Below are positions 53,651 to 60,772 of a stretch of 64,000 bases of DNA, piece after piece. A model generated the notes under the pieces. It was given only the letters and a program-made list of their open reading frames with translations. It did not search any database and was not told the DNA's origin. Source of the stretch: Streptomyces sp. SS1-1 (lineage in GTDB: Bacteria; Actinomycetota; Actinomycetes; Streptomycetales; Streptomycetaceae). The stretch lies in the NCBI RefSeq assembly GCF_008973465.1, contig NZ_WBXN01000004.1, positions 4,814,501-4,878,500 on the forward strand, read 5' to 3'. Each line of letters begins with the position of its first letter. Position 1 is the stretch's first letter. A program made the position numbers and the translations under genes.

Positions 53651-53855
53651 GCCGCTGATCCAAGCAGTCGACTGCCATGTGCCGGCGGGGTGGCCGGGGA
53701 ACGGGGCCGGCAGGCGCACCGCTGCGACGAGCATCATCTGGCCGTCCATCGAAAAGCAACAGTTACCTGCGGCGATGCCCCAAGACCCCGTCTACGCCTC
53801 GTCCACAGACCCCGACAGACGCCCGCTCCGCGCGGCACACCCCTGCACCTACGCG

Positions 53856-53895
53856 AAGACCCCGGCCTCAGCGTTTCCGCTGGTGACGGGGTCTT
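53856..53895 (-). terminator. Terminator behind the tRNA remnant
   Basis: AAGACCCCG (53856-53864) pairs with CGGGGTCTT (53887-53895). It lies just 3' of the tRNA fragment on the minus strand, and would end the tRNA transcript of the uninterrupted locus. Confidence 0.75.
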
Positions 53896-53913
53896 TGGGC
53901 ACCTCATACAGGG

Positions 53914-53954
53914 TGCCCCCGGCAGGATTCGAACCTGCGCACACGGCTCCGGAG
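53914..53954 (-). other. Attachment site: 3' part of tRNA-Arg(CCG)
   Basis: Read on the minus strand from 53954: anticodon loop CTCCGGA (anticodon CCG), GCCGT stem half, variable bases, T arm GCAGG-TTCGAAT-CCTGC, acceptor half CGGGGGC and discriminator A at 53914. Upstream of the loop the sequence no longer fits a tRNA: the anticodon stem 5' half, D arm and acceptor 5' half are missing. That boundary at the anticodon loop is the usual crossover identity segment of tRNA-integrating elements. The gene product is not made from here. Confidence 0.85.
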
Positions 53955-54365
53955 TGATTGCGCCGATCTCGCCTCAACCGCGCTGACCTGCGGCGGAATC
54001 TGCCAGGGGTCCCCGGATGCTGCGGAATGTGTCGGAGGTGTGTCGGACGCTGCCTAGCGTTTCGAGCCCCTCGCGAGGTCCCGGATGAGAGTAGTCAACT
54101 GTGTGCGCTCGCTACGTAGTGGGCCAAAGTAGTACAGGAGTGGCCTTCGGCTCCTGCGCCTGATTGTCAGGTCGGCTTTGCGGACAGTCTGTGACACCCC
54201 GGGGGCTTGAGTTACTCAGGAGCCCACCCCCGGAGTGTTACAGCCGATTGATCTCAGTTGACCACCCGAAGTCATCTCGGAGGTCTGTGTTGCCGCGCAC
54301 GCTAGCTGTCAGTCGGGCGTCGGACGGTCTACTTAGATGAAGACATAGGGAGTAAGCAGACTCGA
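53955..54365. other. Noncoding left end of the element with large hairpin
   Basis: No gene seen in 411 bases. GTGACACCCCGGGGG (54191-54205) and CCCCCGGAGTGTTAC (54227-54241) form a 15-bp stem with two mismatched or G-T positions; it may terminate the leftward defence genes' transcripts. GC falls towards the right. Confidence 0.55.
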
Positions 54366-55247
54366 TCAGCCGTAGGTCGGGAAGTCATTGCCGAGGATGA
54401 TCCGCCAAAGGCGCATGGCCTCACGGTGGTCGCCTCGGTTTTCAGCTTCCAAAGCGAGGTCCGCCCTGTCCCGAGCGCTCATAAGACTGTCGTTCACAGC
54501 AGTTCTGCCAGCTTGGTTCAGGTAGGTAGAAAGGTCTCCACTAAATCCAGCTGGGTCGTCGACGGACAAGTTGTAAAGATTGTAGTCGAAAAACAGTCGG
54601 AGTGCGGTCCGAGAGTTGTTACCCATGGTTGCGTACGTCCGGGCGACCATCATTTCAAGGTGGAAAGAGGTGAGGCGTGAGCTGTGCGCTTTGTTCCATT
54701 TTTTTGCAAACCTGATGATCCGCTTGAGGTCGCCGTCCAAGGCGCCATTGCACTTATCCAGATACGTTTCGTGCGTGATGGGGTTGGTGGTCAGCCATTT
54801 GCCACTACCATCAGGAATTGCGTAGTTTCCGCTGTCGTACTTCTCGACCGGCGCCACGTCAACACTCAGACCGTCGGCGTAGAAGAATCGGACGGCCTGA
54901 CCGCGAGAGCCGATTTTACGAACCGGAGAATTCTCGTTAAGAACCCTACGAATCCGATATAGGAAATCGGAGGAGTTGTATCGGTACTTACGGTCCCACA
55001 GCTCTTGGTCGACGCTCAGATGAACCATCAGGTCGATGTCATCAACGGGGTTGCAAGCGGTTTTGCGTCCGAGTGAGCCAATGATCCTGTGTGACTGGTA
55101 GCTGATGTCGTTGCTGGAGGGGAAGGCTGCCTTGATGACGTTCACGACAGCATTCCGGCGTTCGTACACTTTGGCCCACGTAGCGGTCGAGGGCTTCACC
55201 TTGTCGTCGTTGAACTCGTTGAATGCGCCCACGATGGTTGTCGCCAT
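54366..55247 (-). CDS. CD-NTase (SMODS) nucleotide second-messenger synthase
   Basis: 293 residues. The polymerase-beta-like nucleotidyltransferase core is visible: IIGSLGRKTACNPVDDIDLM with GS at 57-58 and metal-binding Asp70 and Asp72, and the third acidic residue Asp130 in ADGLSVDVAPVE. The helical C-terminal part includes DLKRIIRFAKKWNKAHSSRL, as in DncV/OAS-like enzymes. On phage infection such enzymes make cyclic di- or trinucleotides or linear messengers that activate an effector; here that should be the SLATT protein whose gene ends two bases before this start. Base composition is near 50% GC, unlike the chromosome. Confidence 0.88.
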   Translation of the reverse strand: MATTIVGAFNEFNDDKVKPSTATWAKVYERRNAVVNVIKAAFPSSNDISYQSHRIIGSLGRKTACNPVDDIDLMVHLSVDQELWDRKYRYNSSDFLYRIRRVLNENSPVRKIGSRGQAVRFFYADGLSVDVAPVEKYDSGNYAIPDGSGKWLTTNPITHETYLDKCNGALDGDLKRIIRFAKKWNKAHSSRLTSFHLEMMVARTYATMGNNSRTALRLFFDYNLYNLSVDDPAGFSGDLSTYLNQAGRTAVNDSLMSARDRADLALEAENRGDHREAMRLWRIILGNDFPTYG

Positions 55248-55249
55248 GC

Positions 55250-55771
55250 CTATTCTTCCCTGTCTGCTCCGTAGCTCTGGCCGCCACCGTTGATGTTCCG
55301 GCCGGACAGCTTGTAGGCCAGGCGACCCGGAGGATCCGCAGTCTTATTCAGTTCATCTCGGGTGTTGGTGAGGTTGCGTAGGGTGTCCCGTGCGTCCTCA
55401 CGACTCATGTCGATTAGGTCAATCGCGAGGAACTGTCGTGCGGCCGTCTGTAGTTGGAGGTAGGCGTTCGCCGATGCCTGGGCCTGCGTCATACGGCGCG
55501 AGGCATTCACAGTGGTCAGCGTCGCGCTGAAGGCGGCCGCGGCGAGGGCGAGGACGCCGGGCCAGATACCAACGTCACCAGCGAGCGCAGTTCCCCCAGA
55601 GACGGCGGCCATACCTGCTGCTGGTACGCCGAGCATCAAGTTGATGAGGCGCCACAACTTCGCCTGCTCGAACTGTCCTTGGGCACTCCACATTGCACTC
55701 TCGTGGATGCGGGCGGCCTCCTGCGCGAGGGCACGGTGGGACTCAGGCAAGCCGGTGGGTATCAGTGGCAC
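55250..55771 (-). CDS. SLATT-domain two-helix membrane effector
   Basis: 173 residues from a GTG at 55771 behind GAGG (a longer ATG frame to 55855 adds a doubtful hydrophobic N-terminus without Shine-Dalgarno). Helices near the start (WSAQGQFEQAKLWRL) lead to two membrane segments, LMLGVPAAGMAAVSGGTALA and WPGVLALAAAAFSATLTTV, then helices AQASANAYLQLQTAARQFLA. This pattern fits the SLATT domain (SMODS/SLOG-associated two-TM effector), which is predicted to open pores in the host membrane when a nucleotide signal is bound. Operon with the CD-NTase. Confidence 0.82.
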   Translation of the reverse strand: MPLIPTGLPESHRALAQEAARIHESAMWSAQGQFEQAKLWRLINLMLGVPAAGMAAVSGGTALAGDVGIWPGVLALAAAAFSATLTTVNASRRMTQAQASANAYLQLQTAARQFLAIDLIDMSREDARDTLRNLTNTRDELNKTADPPGRLAYKLSGRNINGGGQSYGADREE

Positions 55772-56314
55772 GAACACCTCATTTGACCAACACCGTGCGA
55801 GGTGGATGGAGACGGAGAAGAGGAGCGACGCACCAGTGTAGATCCCCAGGTTCATGAACTGCCAGCAGCGCGGATCTGCTGTGATACCTCCCCACCTCTC
55901 AGTCGGCCCAGGGCTACCGCTGCCGGTACGTCACGGGCTGGACGGCCTGGAAGAAGAGGTGGGGCCCCATTGATCGGACGAGGGAGTCGCGTTCTCTGAG
56001 CGATTGTGCTCTTAAGGCCTGACACCGGCTCCGACCTGCGGGGGGAGGTTGGCCCTTCTGGGCAGTGGCCCTGGTTGTGTCGGAGGTGTGCAGCGCCACC
56101 GTTCGCTGACCGCCGGCGTGGTGTCGTTGACTGGTGGCGATCGGGCCAGCAATAGGCGTGTGCCGAGGCTCCCTGACCTGCTTTCAGAGGAGCGAGAGGG
56201 GAAGCTTGCATGATCGCTCAGTCCGGAGCTCCTGGTGGATCGTTGCGAGCATTCCGCCTGGCTACGCCTCGCCGAGGTGCTAATATAAACACCTAAGTCG
56301 TAATAGGGGGGATT
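55772..56314. other. Divergent promoter region of the defence genes
   Basis: No convincing gene. Near the right end AGGTGCTAATATAAACACCT (56276-56295) is AT-rich and partly palindromic (AGGTG/CACCT) and contains TAATAT, a possible -10 box for the HEPN/Toprim-type gene; GGGGGGA follows just before its TTG. Confidence 0.5.
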
Positions 56315-57505
56315 TTGGCCGCTCATTCGCATTTTAGTGTCGGAGATACCTGGTTCCAGTCGTTCCGAGAAGGTTACAATCCTGACGCTGCATCTATCTT
56401 TCGCGAAAGTGACGCTATTTGCGATGAAAATGGGGATCTGGATGGTTTCGTGATCTCCTCGCACAAGATGCGCGACCGGTTGGAGCTTCTGGGTATCGAC
56501 ATTGCGTCAACTGCCAATGCCTTCAATCACGGATATGCGGAGACCTCTGAAGACTATCGGCCGGAATCGTTCGACTTCACTGCCTGGCTGGAGGATGCAA
56601 AGGCCTCGGTGAGTGATTCCGGTGATTTTGACTTTGGTGTTGACGCGGACTGGATTGACTATGCCGTTGACATTCGCTACGTCATCCGGGCCGTTATTGA
56701 GATATACGATGATGACGTGCCCGTGATTTGGAATCTCGCAGATGTTATTGGACGTGGTTTCGTTTCCCCCGATCCTCGACTCTGCGAGATCGAACTGGAG
56801 AGAAATCAGGGGGCGACTGTTGCTGTCTTCCCCGTGATTGTGCTGACGGAGGGTTCGACTGACGCCGCTTTCCTGAGCGGTGCACTCAGTGTGATATACC
56901 CGCACCTCATTGATTTCTTGAAGTTCATGGATTTCGGAATTGGCGCCGAGGGGGGAGCTGGTGCTCTCATTCGGACGTTGAAGTCATTCGCGGCTTCTGG
57001 GGTTGCAAACAGGGTAATCGCCATCTTTGATAACGATACTGCTGCGTCGGATGCCTTGTCTGCGCTGAGCTCCCCACTTCCTCCCGGTTTTAGGGTGCTC
57101 CGCTATCCTGATATTGATATCGCGCGAAAGTATCCAACGATTGGTCCGACCGGTCAAGAGGTACTTGATGTCAATGGTAGGGCGGGTGCGCTGGAGTTGT
57201 ACTTTGGTGAGGACGTATTGAAAGACCCCTCCGGTGCGCTTACGCCTGTGCAGTGGACCGGGTACTCCAAGAAGCAGAATGCCTATCAAGGAGAGCTTCT
57301 TGAAAAGGTCCGGCTCCAGAAGGCGTTTAGGCGTAAGTTGGACACCGCGATGTCTCGGGGTAATGTCTTGCCCGACGAAGACTGGTCTGGGATGGTCGCA
57401 ATCTTGGATTGCATCCGTCGGGCCTTTCAGTCATCCCCAGCGAGACCCTCCCAATCTTCGGCGAAGCTCGTGTCTGAGCGTCATAGTGAACGGCGCGCCA
57501 AGTGA
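56315..57505 (+). CDS. HEPN/Toprim-type predicted defence protein
   Basis: 396 residues, TTG start behind GGGGGGA. The N-terminal half (residues 1-165) has acidic helices (TAWLEDAKASVSDSGDFDFG, DYAVDIRYVIRAVIEIYDDD) that fit the HEPN/Toprim-associated N-terminal domain. The Toprim core follows: VIVLTEGSTDAAFLSGALSV with Glu ~178 and NRVIAIFDNDTAASDALSAL with Asp-x-Asp ~238-240. Toprim domains cut or process nucleic acids; this group is predicted to belong to conflict systems. GC is near 50%. No partner gene is adjacent on the same strand. Confidence 0.78.
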   Translation: MAAHSHFSVGDTWFQSFREGYNPDAASIFRESDAICDENGDLDGFVISSHKMRDRLELLGIDIASTANAFNHGYAETSEDYRPESFDFTAWLEDAKASVSDSGDFDFGVDADWIDYAVDIRYVIRAVIEIYDDDVPVIWNLADVIGRGFVSPDPRLCEIELERNQGATVAVFPVIVLTEGSTDAAFLSGALSVIYPHLIDFLKFMDFGIGAEGGAGALIRTLKSFAASGVANRVIAIFDNDTAASDALSALSSPLPPGFRVLRYPDIDIARKYPTIGPTGQEVLDVNGRAGALELYFGEDVLKDPSGALTPVQWTGYSKKQNAYQGELLEKVRLQKAFRRKLDTAMSRGNVLPDEDWSGMVAILDCIRRAFQSSPARPSQSSAKLVSERHSERRAK

Positions 57506-57900
57506 CGAGATCACGCCGAGTGGTAGTTCGACCGATGCCATTCCATGCGAGTCGTGTGGGAGCATACGGAAATCGCCTTCGGCGATTGCAACTGAGAGAG
57601 GTCGGCTTCGCCGACGGGCTGTAACACCCCGGATGTTGCAGCCTCTGTGCCCGGACAGCCCGGACAGCTGCACATAGGGCTGTCCGGGCTGTTTGTGCAG
57701 GTGAGAGCCCTAACCGGACAGCCGGACAGTGCGGACACCTCCCAACGCGGTTCCATCGGACCCGGACAATCCGTCCGGGTCCGCTCCTGCTCAGTGCCGC
57801 ACGCTGGTCATTGGCGGTAAAGGCTGAGATCACTTACCCCTTCCCCGCCGCGTCGGTACCGTGAAAGACGCCCCTACTCGGCAGCGGGAGGCAACACCAC
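57506..57900. other. Stem-loop-rich noncoding region with octamer array (candidate clt)
   Basis: No gene. Hairpins: AATCGCC-TTC-GGCGATT (57571-57587), GTCGGC-TTC-GCCGAC (57601-57615), GGCTGTAACA/TGTTGCAGCC (57617-57643), AGCCCGGACAG/CTGTCCGGGCT (57657-57690) and CGGACCCGGAC/GTCCGGGTCCG (57757-57783). The octamer CCGGACAG occurs at 57651, 57660, 57714 and 57722 and inverted at 57680. GACCCGGA occurs at 57759 and inverted at 57774. This arrangement recalls the cis-acting transfer locus bound by TraB. The first hairpins may terminate the HEPN/Toprim transcript. Confidence 0.6.
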
Positions 57901-59136
57901 ATGCGTGGTCTTGGAGATCACCTCAGCATCGGCGAGCGCATCGCGTTCTACCGGAAGCGCCGCGGCTACACGCAAGAGGTGCTGGCCGGTCTGGTCGGTC
58001 GTAGTACTGACTGGCTCGCAAAGATCGAGACGGGACGTCGGAAGCCGCCCCGTATCGACATGCTCGCGGAACTGTCGCGCACCCTGCGCGTGCCTCTCGG
58101 GGATCTGCTCGGTCAGACCGTGCTCATGGAAGACGAGCGGCAACAGGACGATGTCCCCGCCGTACGTGATGCCCTCATGAGCCCGCGTCGGCTCTCGCGT
58201 CTGCTCTTCGGTCCCGAGGCTGAGACCCAGCTTCCGACACCTGCCCCTGTGGCCATGCGTGTCGAGCAGGCATGGAACGACTATCAGGGAGGACGGCTCG
58301 GCAGCGTGATCGCAGCCTTGCCGGCGCTTCTTCAGACCGCACAGGAACTGGAGGATCGAGCGGCGCGCCGCGGCGATGACCACGGCGACTGCTGGGCAGT
58401 GTCAGCCCGTACGCACCACCTTGCGGCTACGACTCTTGCGAAGATCGGCGAGTCGGACATCTCATGGCTTGCTGCCGAGCGCGCGATGCGAGCCGCTGAT
58501 GAGTCGGACGACCCGCTCGTGTTGGCGTCGGCTGCGCGATCCGGCACGCATGCCTTGCTCGCCAACGGGCGCTATGACGATGCGCTGGAGCTGGGCAACA
58601 CGGCAGCTACGTGGCTGTCGGCTCAGGTGACCGACAGCAACCCGGCGGCGCTCAGCCTTCTGGGCATGATCCACCTGCGTGCCGCCGTCGCGGCGGCACG
58701 GCATCAGGACCGGCCCGCCGCAACGGCGCTACTGGACCGCGCCGAAGAACTCGCGGATGACCTCGGGTCGGATGGGAACTACTGGCAGACCGGATTTGGG
58801 CCGACGAACGTACTGCTCCATCGCCTGTCTATTGAGCTGGACCTCGACAACGTCTCGTACGTGGTGGCACACGGCCGGATCAACGTCGACCACATGCCGC
58901 AGGAGCGCAGCGTCTCGCACCGTATCGACTTCGCCCGTGCCCTGTCCCTCGCTGGGCAGGGGGATGAAGCGTTCGCGGAGCTACGTACGGCTGAGCGGAC
59001 ATCGCCGCAGCTCGTACGCAACAATCCGAGGGTGCGCGAGACGCTGCGGGACCTGATCAAGCAGTCTCCCGTGACCGGCGGTTCGCGTTCGTCCGAGGTG
59101 TTCGTGATGGCTCAGCGGTGCAGGGCGGTGCAGTGA
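57901..59136 (+). CDS. XRE regulator with TPR-like C-terminus
   Basis: 411 residues. HTH at 8-62: LSIGERIAFYRKRRGYTQEV and LVGRSTDWLAKIETGRRKPP. The remainder is helical with TPR-like repeats (AWNDYQGGRLGSVIAALPAL, RARGxx-type Ala-rich pairs, ALSLLGMIHLRAAVAAARHQ). Such proteins bind a peptide or small molecule with the helical part. GGGAGG precedes the ATG. The next gene overlaps its stop by four bases. GC is back to ~66%. Confidence 0.9.
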   Translation: MRGLGDHLSIGERIAFYRKRRGYTQEVLAGLVGRSTDWLAKIETGRRKPPRIDMLAELSRTLRVPLGDLLGQTVLMEDERQQDDVPAVRDALMSPRRLSRLLFGPEAETQLPTPAPVAMRVEQAWNDYQGGRLGSVIAALPALLQTAQELEDRAARRGDDHGDCWAVSARTHHLAATTLAKIGESDISWLAAERAMRAADESDDPLVLASAARSGTHALLANGRYDDALELGNTAATWLSAQVTDSNPAALSLLGMIHLRAAVAAARHQDRPAATALLDRAEELADDLGSDGNYWQTGFGPTNVLLHRLSIELDLDNVSYVVAHGRINVDHMPQERSVSHRIDFARALSLAGQGDEAFAELRTAERTSPQLVRNNPRVRETLRDLIKQSPVTGGSRSSEVFVMAQRCRAVQ

Positions 59137-59696
59137 GTTCAGGCAAGCGCGGGGTGCTCGGTGTGGTCGGGTCGGCAGCCGGAGGCGTTGAGGCTCTGCG
59201 CACCGGTCTTGTCGAGCCCGCGATGGACCGAGGATGGCAGGTGGCCGTCACTCTCACGCCGACCGCAGGTAAGTGGCTGCGGATGATCGGCGAGGTTGAG
59301 CGGCTGGAGAAGCTCACCGGCCTGCCTGTGCGTGACGAACCGCGTCTCCCCGGAGGAGACCGACCGCATCCGCCGGTTGACTGCTACGTGGTCGTCCCCG
59401 CGTCGGCCAACACGGTCGCCAAGCTCGCGACCGGCCTTATGGACAACCAGGCGCTGACACAGGTTGGCGAGGCCATCGGCACCCTCGGTCTGCCGGTTGT
59501 CCTCTTCCCCCGGGTGAACGCGGCGCACGCTCGCCACCCTGCGTGGCAGGGCCACGTCGACGCCCTTCGGGCCGGGGGAGTGCACGTCGTCTACGGCCCG
59601 GATGTCTGGCCGCTGTACGAACCGAGGGAAGCGCCGGCGGGACGCGAACTCCCGTGGGCCGCAGTGCTCGACGCCGTGGAGGAAGCCACTCGGTGA
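59133..59696 (+). CDS. Flavoprotein (PPC decarboxylase/DFP fold)
   Basis: 187 residues. Fold markers of the homo-oligomeric flavin-containing Cys decarboxylase group: GVLGVVGSAAGGVEALRTGL, VAVTLTPTAGKWL, and VPASANTVAKLATGLMDNQA, where the Asn of PASANT is characteristic. It probably binds FMN. GTG start overlaps the stop of the XRE gene (GTGA). The XRE/flavoprotein pair is frequent in Streptomyces elements; the chemistry is unknown. Confidence 0.88.
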   Translation: MSSGKRGVLGVVGSAAGGVEALRTGLVEPAMDRGWQVAVTLTPTAGKWLRMIGEVERLEKLTGLPVRDEPRLPGGDRPHPPVDCYVVVPASANTVAKLATGLMDNQALTQVGEAIGTLGLPVVLFPRVNAAHARHPAWQGHVDALRAGGVHVVYGPDVWPLYEPREAPAGRELPWAAVLDAVEEATR

Positions 59697-59730
59697 CGAG
59701 GCGTCAACCTGCATGACTTGCAAGGAAGGA

Positions 59731-59755
59731 GGACCCGGACAGTCTGTCCGGGTCC
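59731..59755. promoter_or_regulatory. Perfect palindrome with inverted GACCCGGA octamers
   Basis: GGACCCGGACAG and CTGTCCGGGTCC (12-bp arms, one-base centre) directly after the flavoprotein gene. It can end transcription, but it also repeats the GACCCGGA pair seen at 57757-57783, so the XRE/flavoprotein genes are bracketed by two near-identical palindromes. It may be part of the transfer locus. Confidence 0.7.
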
Positions 59756-59785
59756 TCTTCCGTTTCCGGTCGCATGCTCATTGGC

Positions 59786-60004
59786 ATGTCAGGGATCAAC
59801 GAGCGGAGCGGCGAGTTGGGAGGCCTGACTCCCACGGAACTTGGCTTGATTGAAGCGAGTCTGAGCGAGGCGCGCGCCACGGTCGAACGACTGCTGCGGC
59901 GAGCGGACGAACTTACGGCGAGGGTGGAGTCTCGTCGCCGACAAGCTGTTCAAGGCGGTCCAGTCGCTCACCGAGCAGACGAAGAGCGTCATGAATCGAG
60001 CTGA
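59786..60004 (+). CDS. Possible small helical protein
   Basis: 72 residues from ATG 59786. The first ~50 residues make an amphipathic helix (LTPTELGLIEASLSEARATV, ERLLRRADELTARVESRR); the rest overlaps the end of the GntR gene on the other strand by 92 bases. Codon usage is only weakly biased and the Shine-Dalgarno is poor. It could be a chance frame. Confidence 0.25.
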   Translation: MSGINERSGELGGLTPTELGLIEASLSEARATVERLLRRADELTARVESRRRQAVQGGPVAHRADEERHESS

Positions 60005-60308
60005 GTTCTGCCGCCAGTGCGGTGAACGCGGGACTGCTGCCCGGCTCGGTACCGAGCGGCACCGACGGGTCTCGGACGAACGTCCCGCGACCCTGCTGGG
60101 TGAGAACCAGTCCCTCGTCACGGAGCTGGCCGTAGGCGCTCTGCACGGTCATGAGCTGCACGCCAAGGTCTTTGGCGAGCTTGCGAGCCGCAGGGAGCCG
60201 GTCTCCCGGATCGTACTCGCGGTTCGGGCCCGTGATCTTCTCGCGAAAATCCGCGGCGATCTCCTTGGCCGTGGGCGTCTGCTTGGGCGCTTCTGGACTC
60301 TGCTCCAT
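59913..60308 (-). CDS. GntR-family repressor (KorSA-like)
   Basis: 131 residues. Winged helix: YDPGDRLPAARKLAKDLGVQ, LMTVQSAYGQLRDEGLVLTQ, QGRGTFVRDP; the remaining ~50 residues are a helix and not a full ligand domain. In pSAM2-like elements KorSA of this type represses its own gene and the transfer activator/transfer genes, holding the element integrated. Two operators with GTCAATCT halves lie between this gene and the divergent transfer operon. No clear Shine-Dalgarno at the ATG. Confidence 0.9.
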   Translation of the reverse strand: MEQSPEAPKQTPTAKEIAADFREKITGPNREYDPGDRLPAARKLAKDLGVQLMTVQSAYGQLRDEGLVLTQQGRGTFVRDPSVPLGTEPGSSPAFTALAAELSSIHDALRLLGERLDRLEQLVGDETPPSP

Positions 60309-60322
60309 GGGTTTGAGAGTAG

Positions 60323-60390
60323 CTGGACCTAGGTCAATCTCTACGCCTCCGTCCGACTCTCTTGACAGTCAGATTGACATAGGTCAATCT
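60323..60390. promoter_or_regulatory. Twin operators between GntR and the transfer operon
   Basis: O2: AGATTGAC-ATAG-GTCAATCT (60371-60390), perfect 8-bp arms. O1: CTGGACCTAGGTCAATCT (60323-60340), the same dyad with one weaker half. Centres are 48-49 bp apart. TTGACA (60362-60367) could be a -35 box for the rightward operon, with O2 over the spacer and -10. O1 lies just upstream of the GntR start. Confidence 0.75.
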
Positions 60391-60472
60391 GAATTCTCCG
60401 CGGCGCTGGGACTCCCCAGCAAGGTCGCCCGGCGCCGCGGTTCTCCCTGCTACTTCGACTCAGGAGAGCACC

Positions 60473-60772
60473 ATGCGCACGTACGTCGGCCATCAACAGG
60501 CCGTGTCCGCTGAGGACTTCGTGGAGTTGGCCCTTGGCACCCCGATTGAGCTCTGGCTCGGGGCCGAGGGCGAGACGGACGAGGAGCGTGCGGCCCGTCT
60601 GGACGCGGCGCGCGACATCCTCGCCGACCCCGAGTACAGCAACCTGCCGGACGACGTGGCCCGCATCGCCGCCGAGGTGATCGAGGCGCACGCCCCGGAG
60701 CTGTTCAACGTCGTCCCACTGGCGAGCCCGGCGAGGCGCCGCCGGTCCTCCCGGAAGGGAGCGGCGGCATGA
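60473..60772 (+). CDS. Small acidic element protein
   Basis: 99 residues, function unknown. MRTYVGHQQAVSAEDFVELA and ELWLGAEGETDEERAARLDA, ending in a basic tail RRRRSSRKGAAA. CAGGAGAG precedes the ATG. First gene of the transfer operon; the next start overlaps its stop by four bases. Similar small proteins stand at this place in other actinomycete elements. Confidence 0.82.
   Translation: MRTYVGHQQAVSAEDFVELALGTPIELWLGAEGETDEERAARLDAARDILADPEYSNLPDDVARIAAEVIEAHAPELFNVVPLASPARRRRSSRKGAAA

Noticed and set aside
53914..53954. A functional tRNA gene
   Set aside because: Only the 3' part is present; anticodon stem 5' half, D arm and acceptor 5' half are absent.
59786..60004. Xis-like excisionase
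   Set aside because: The small frame near the GntR gene lacks a winged-helix pattern and has weak coding bias; excisionase is expected beside int beyond the right edge.
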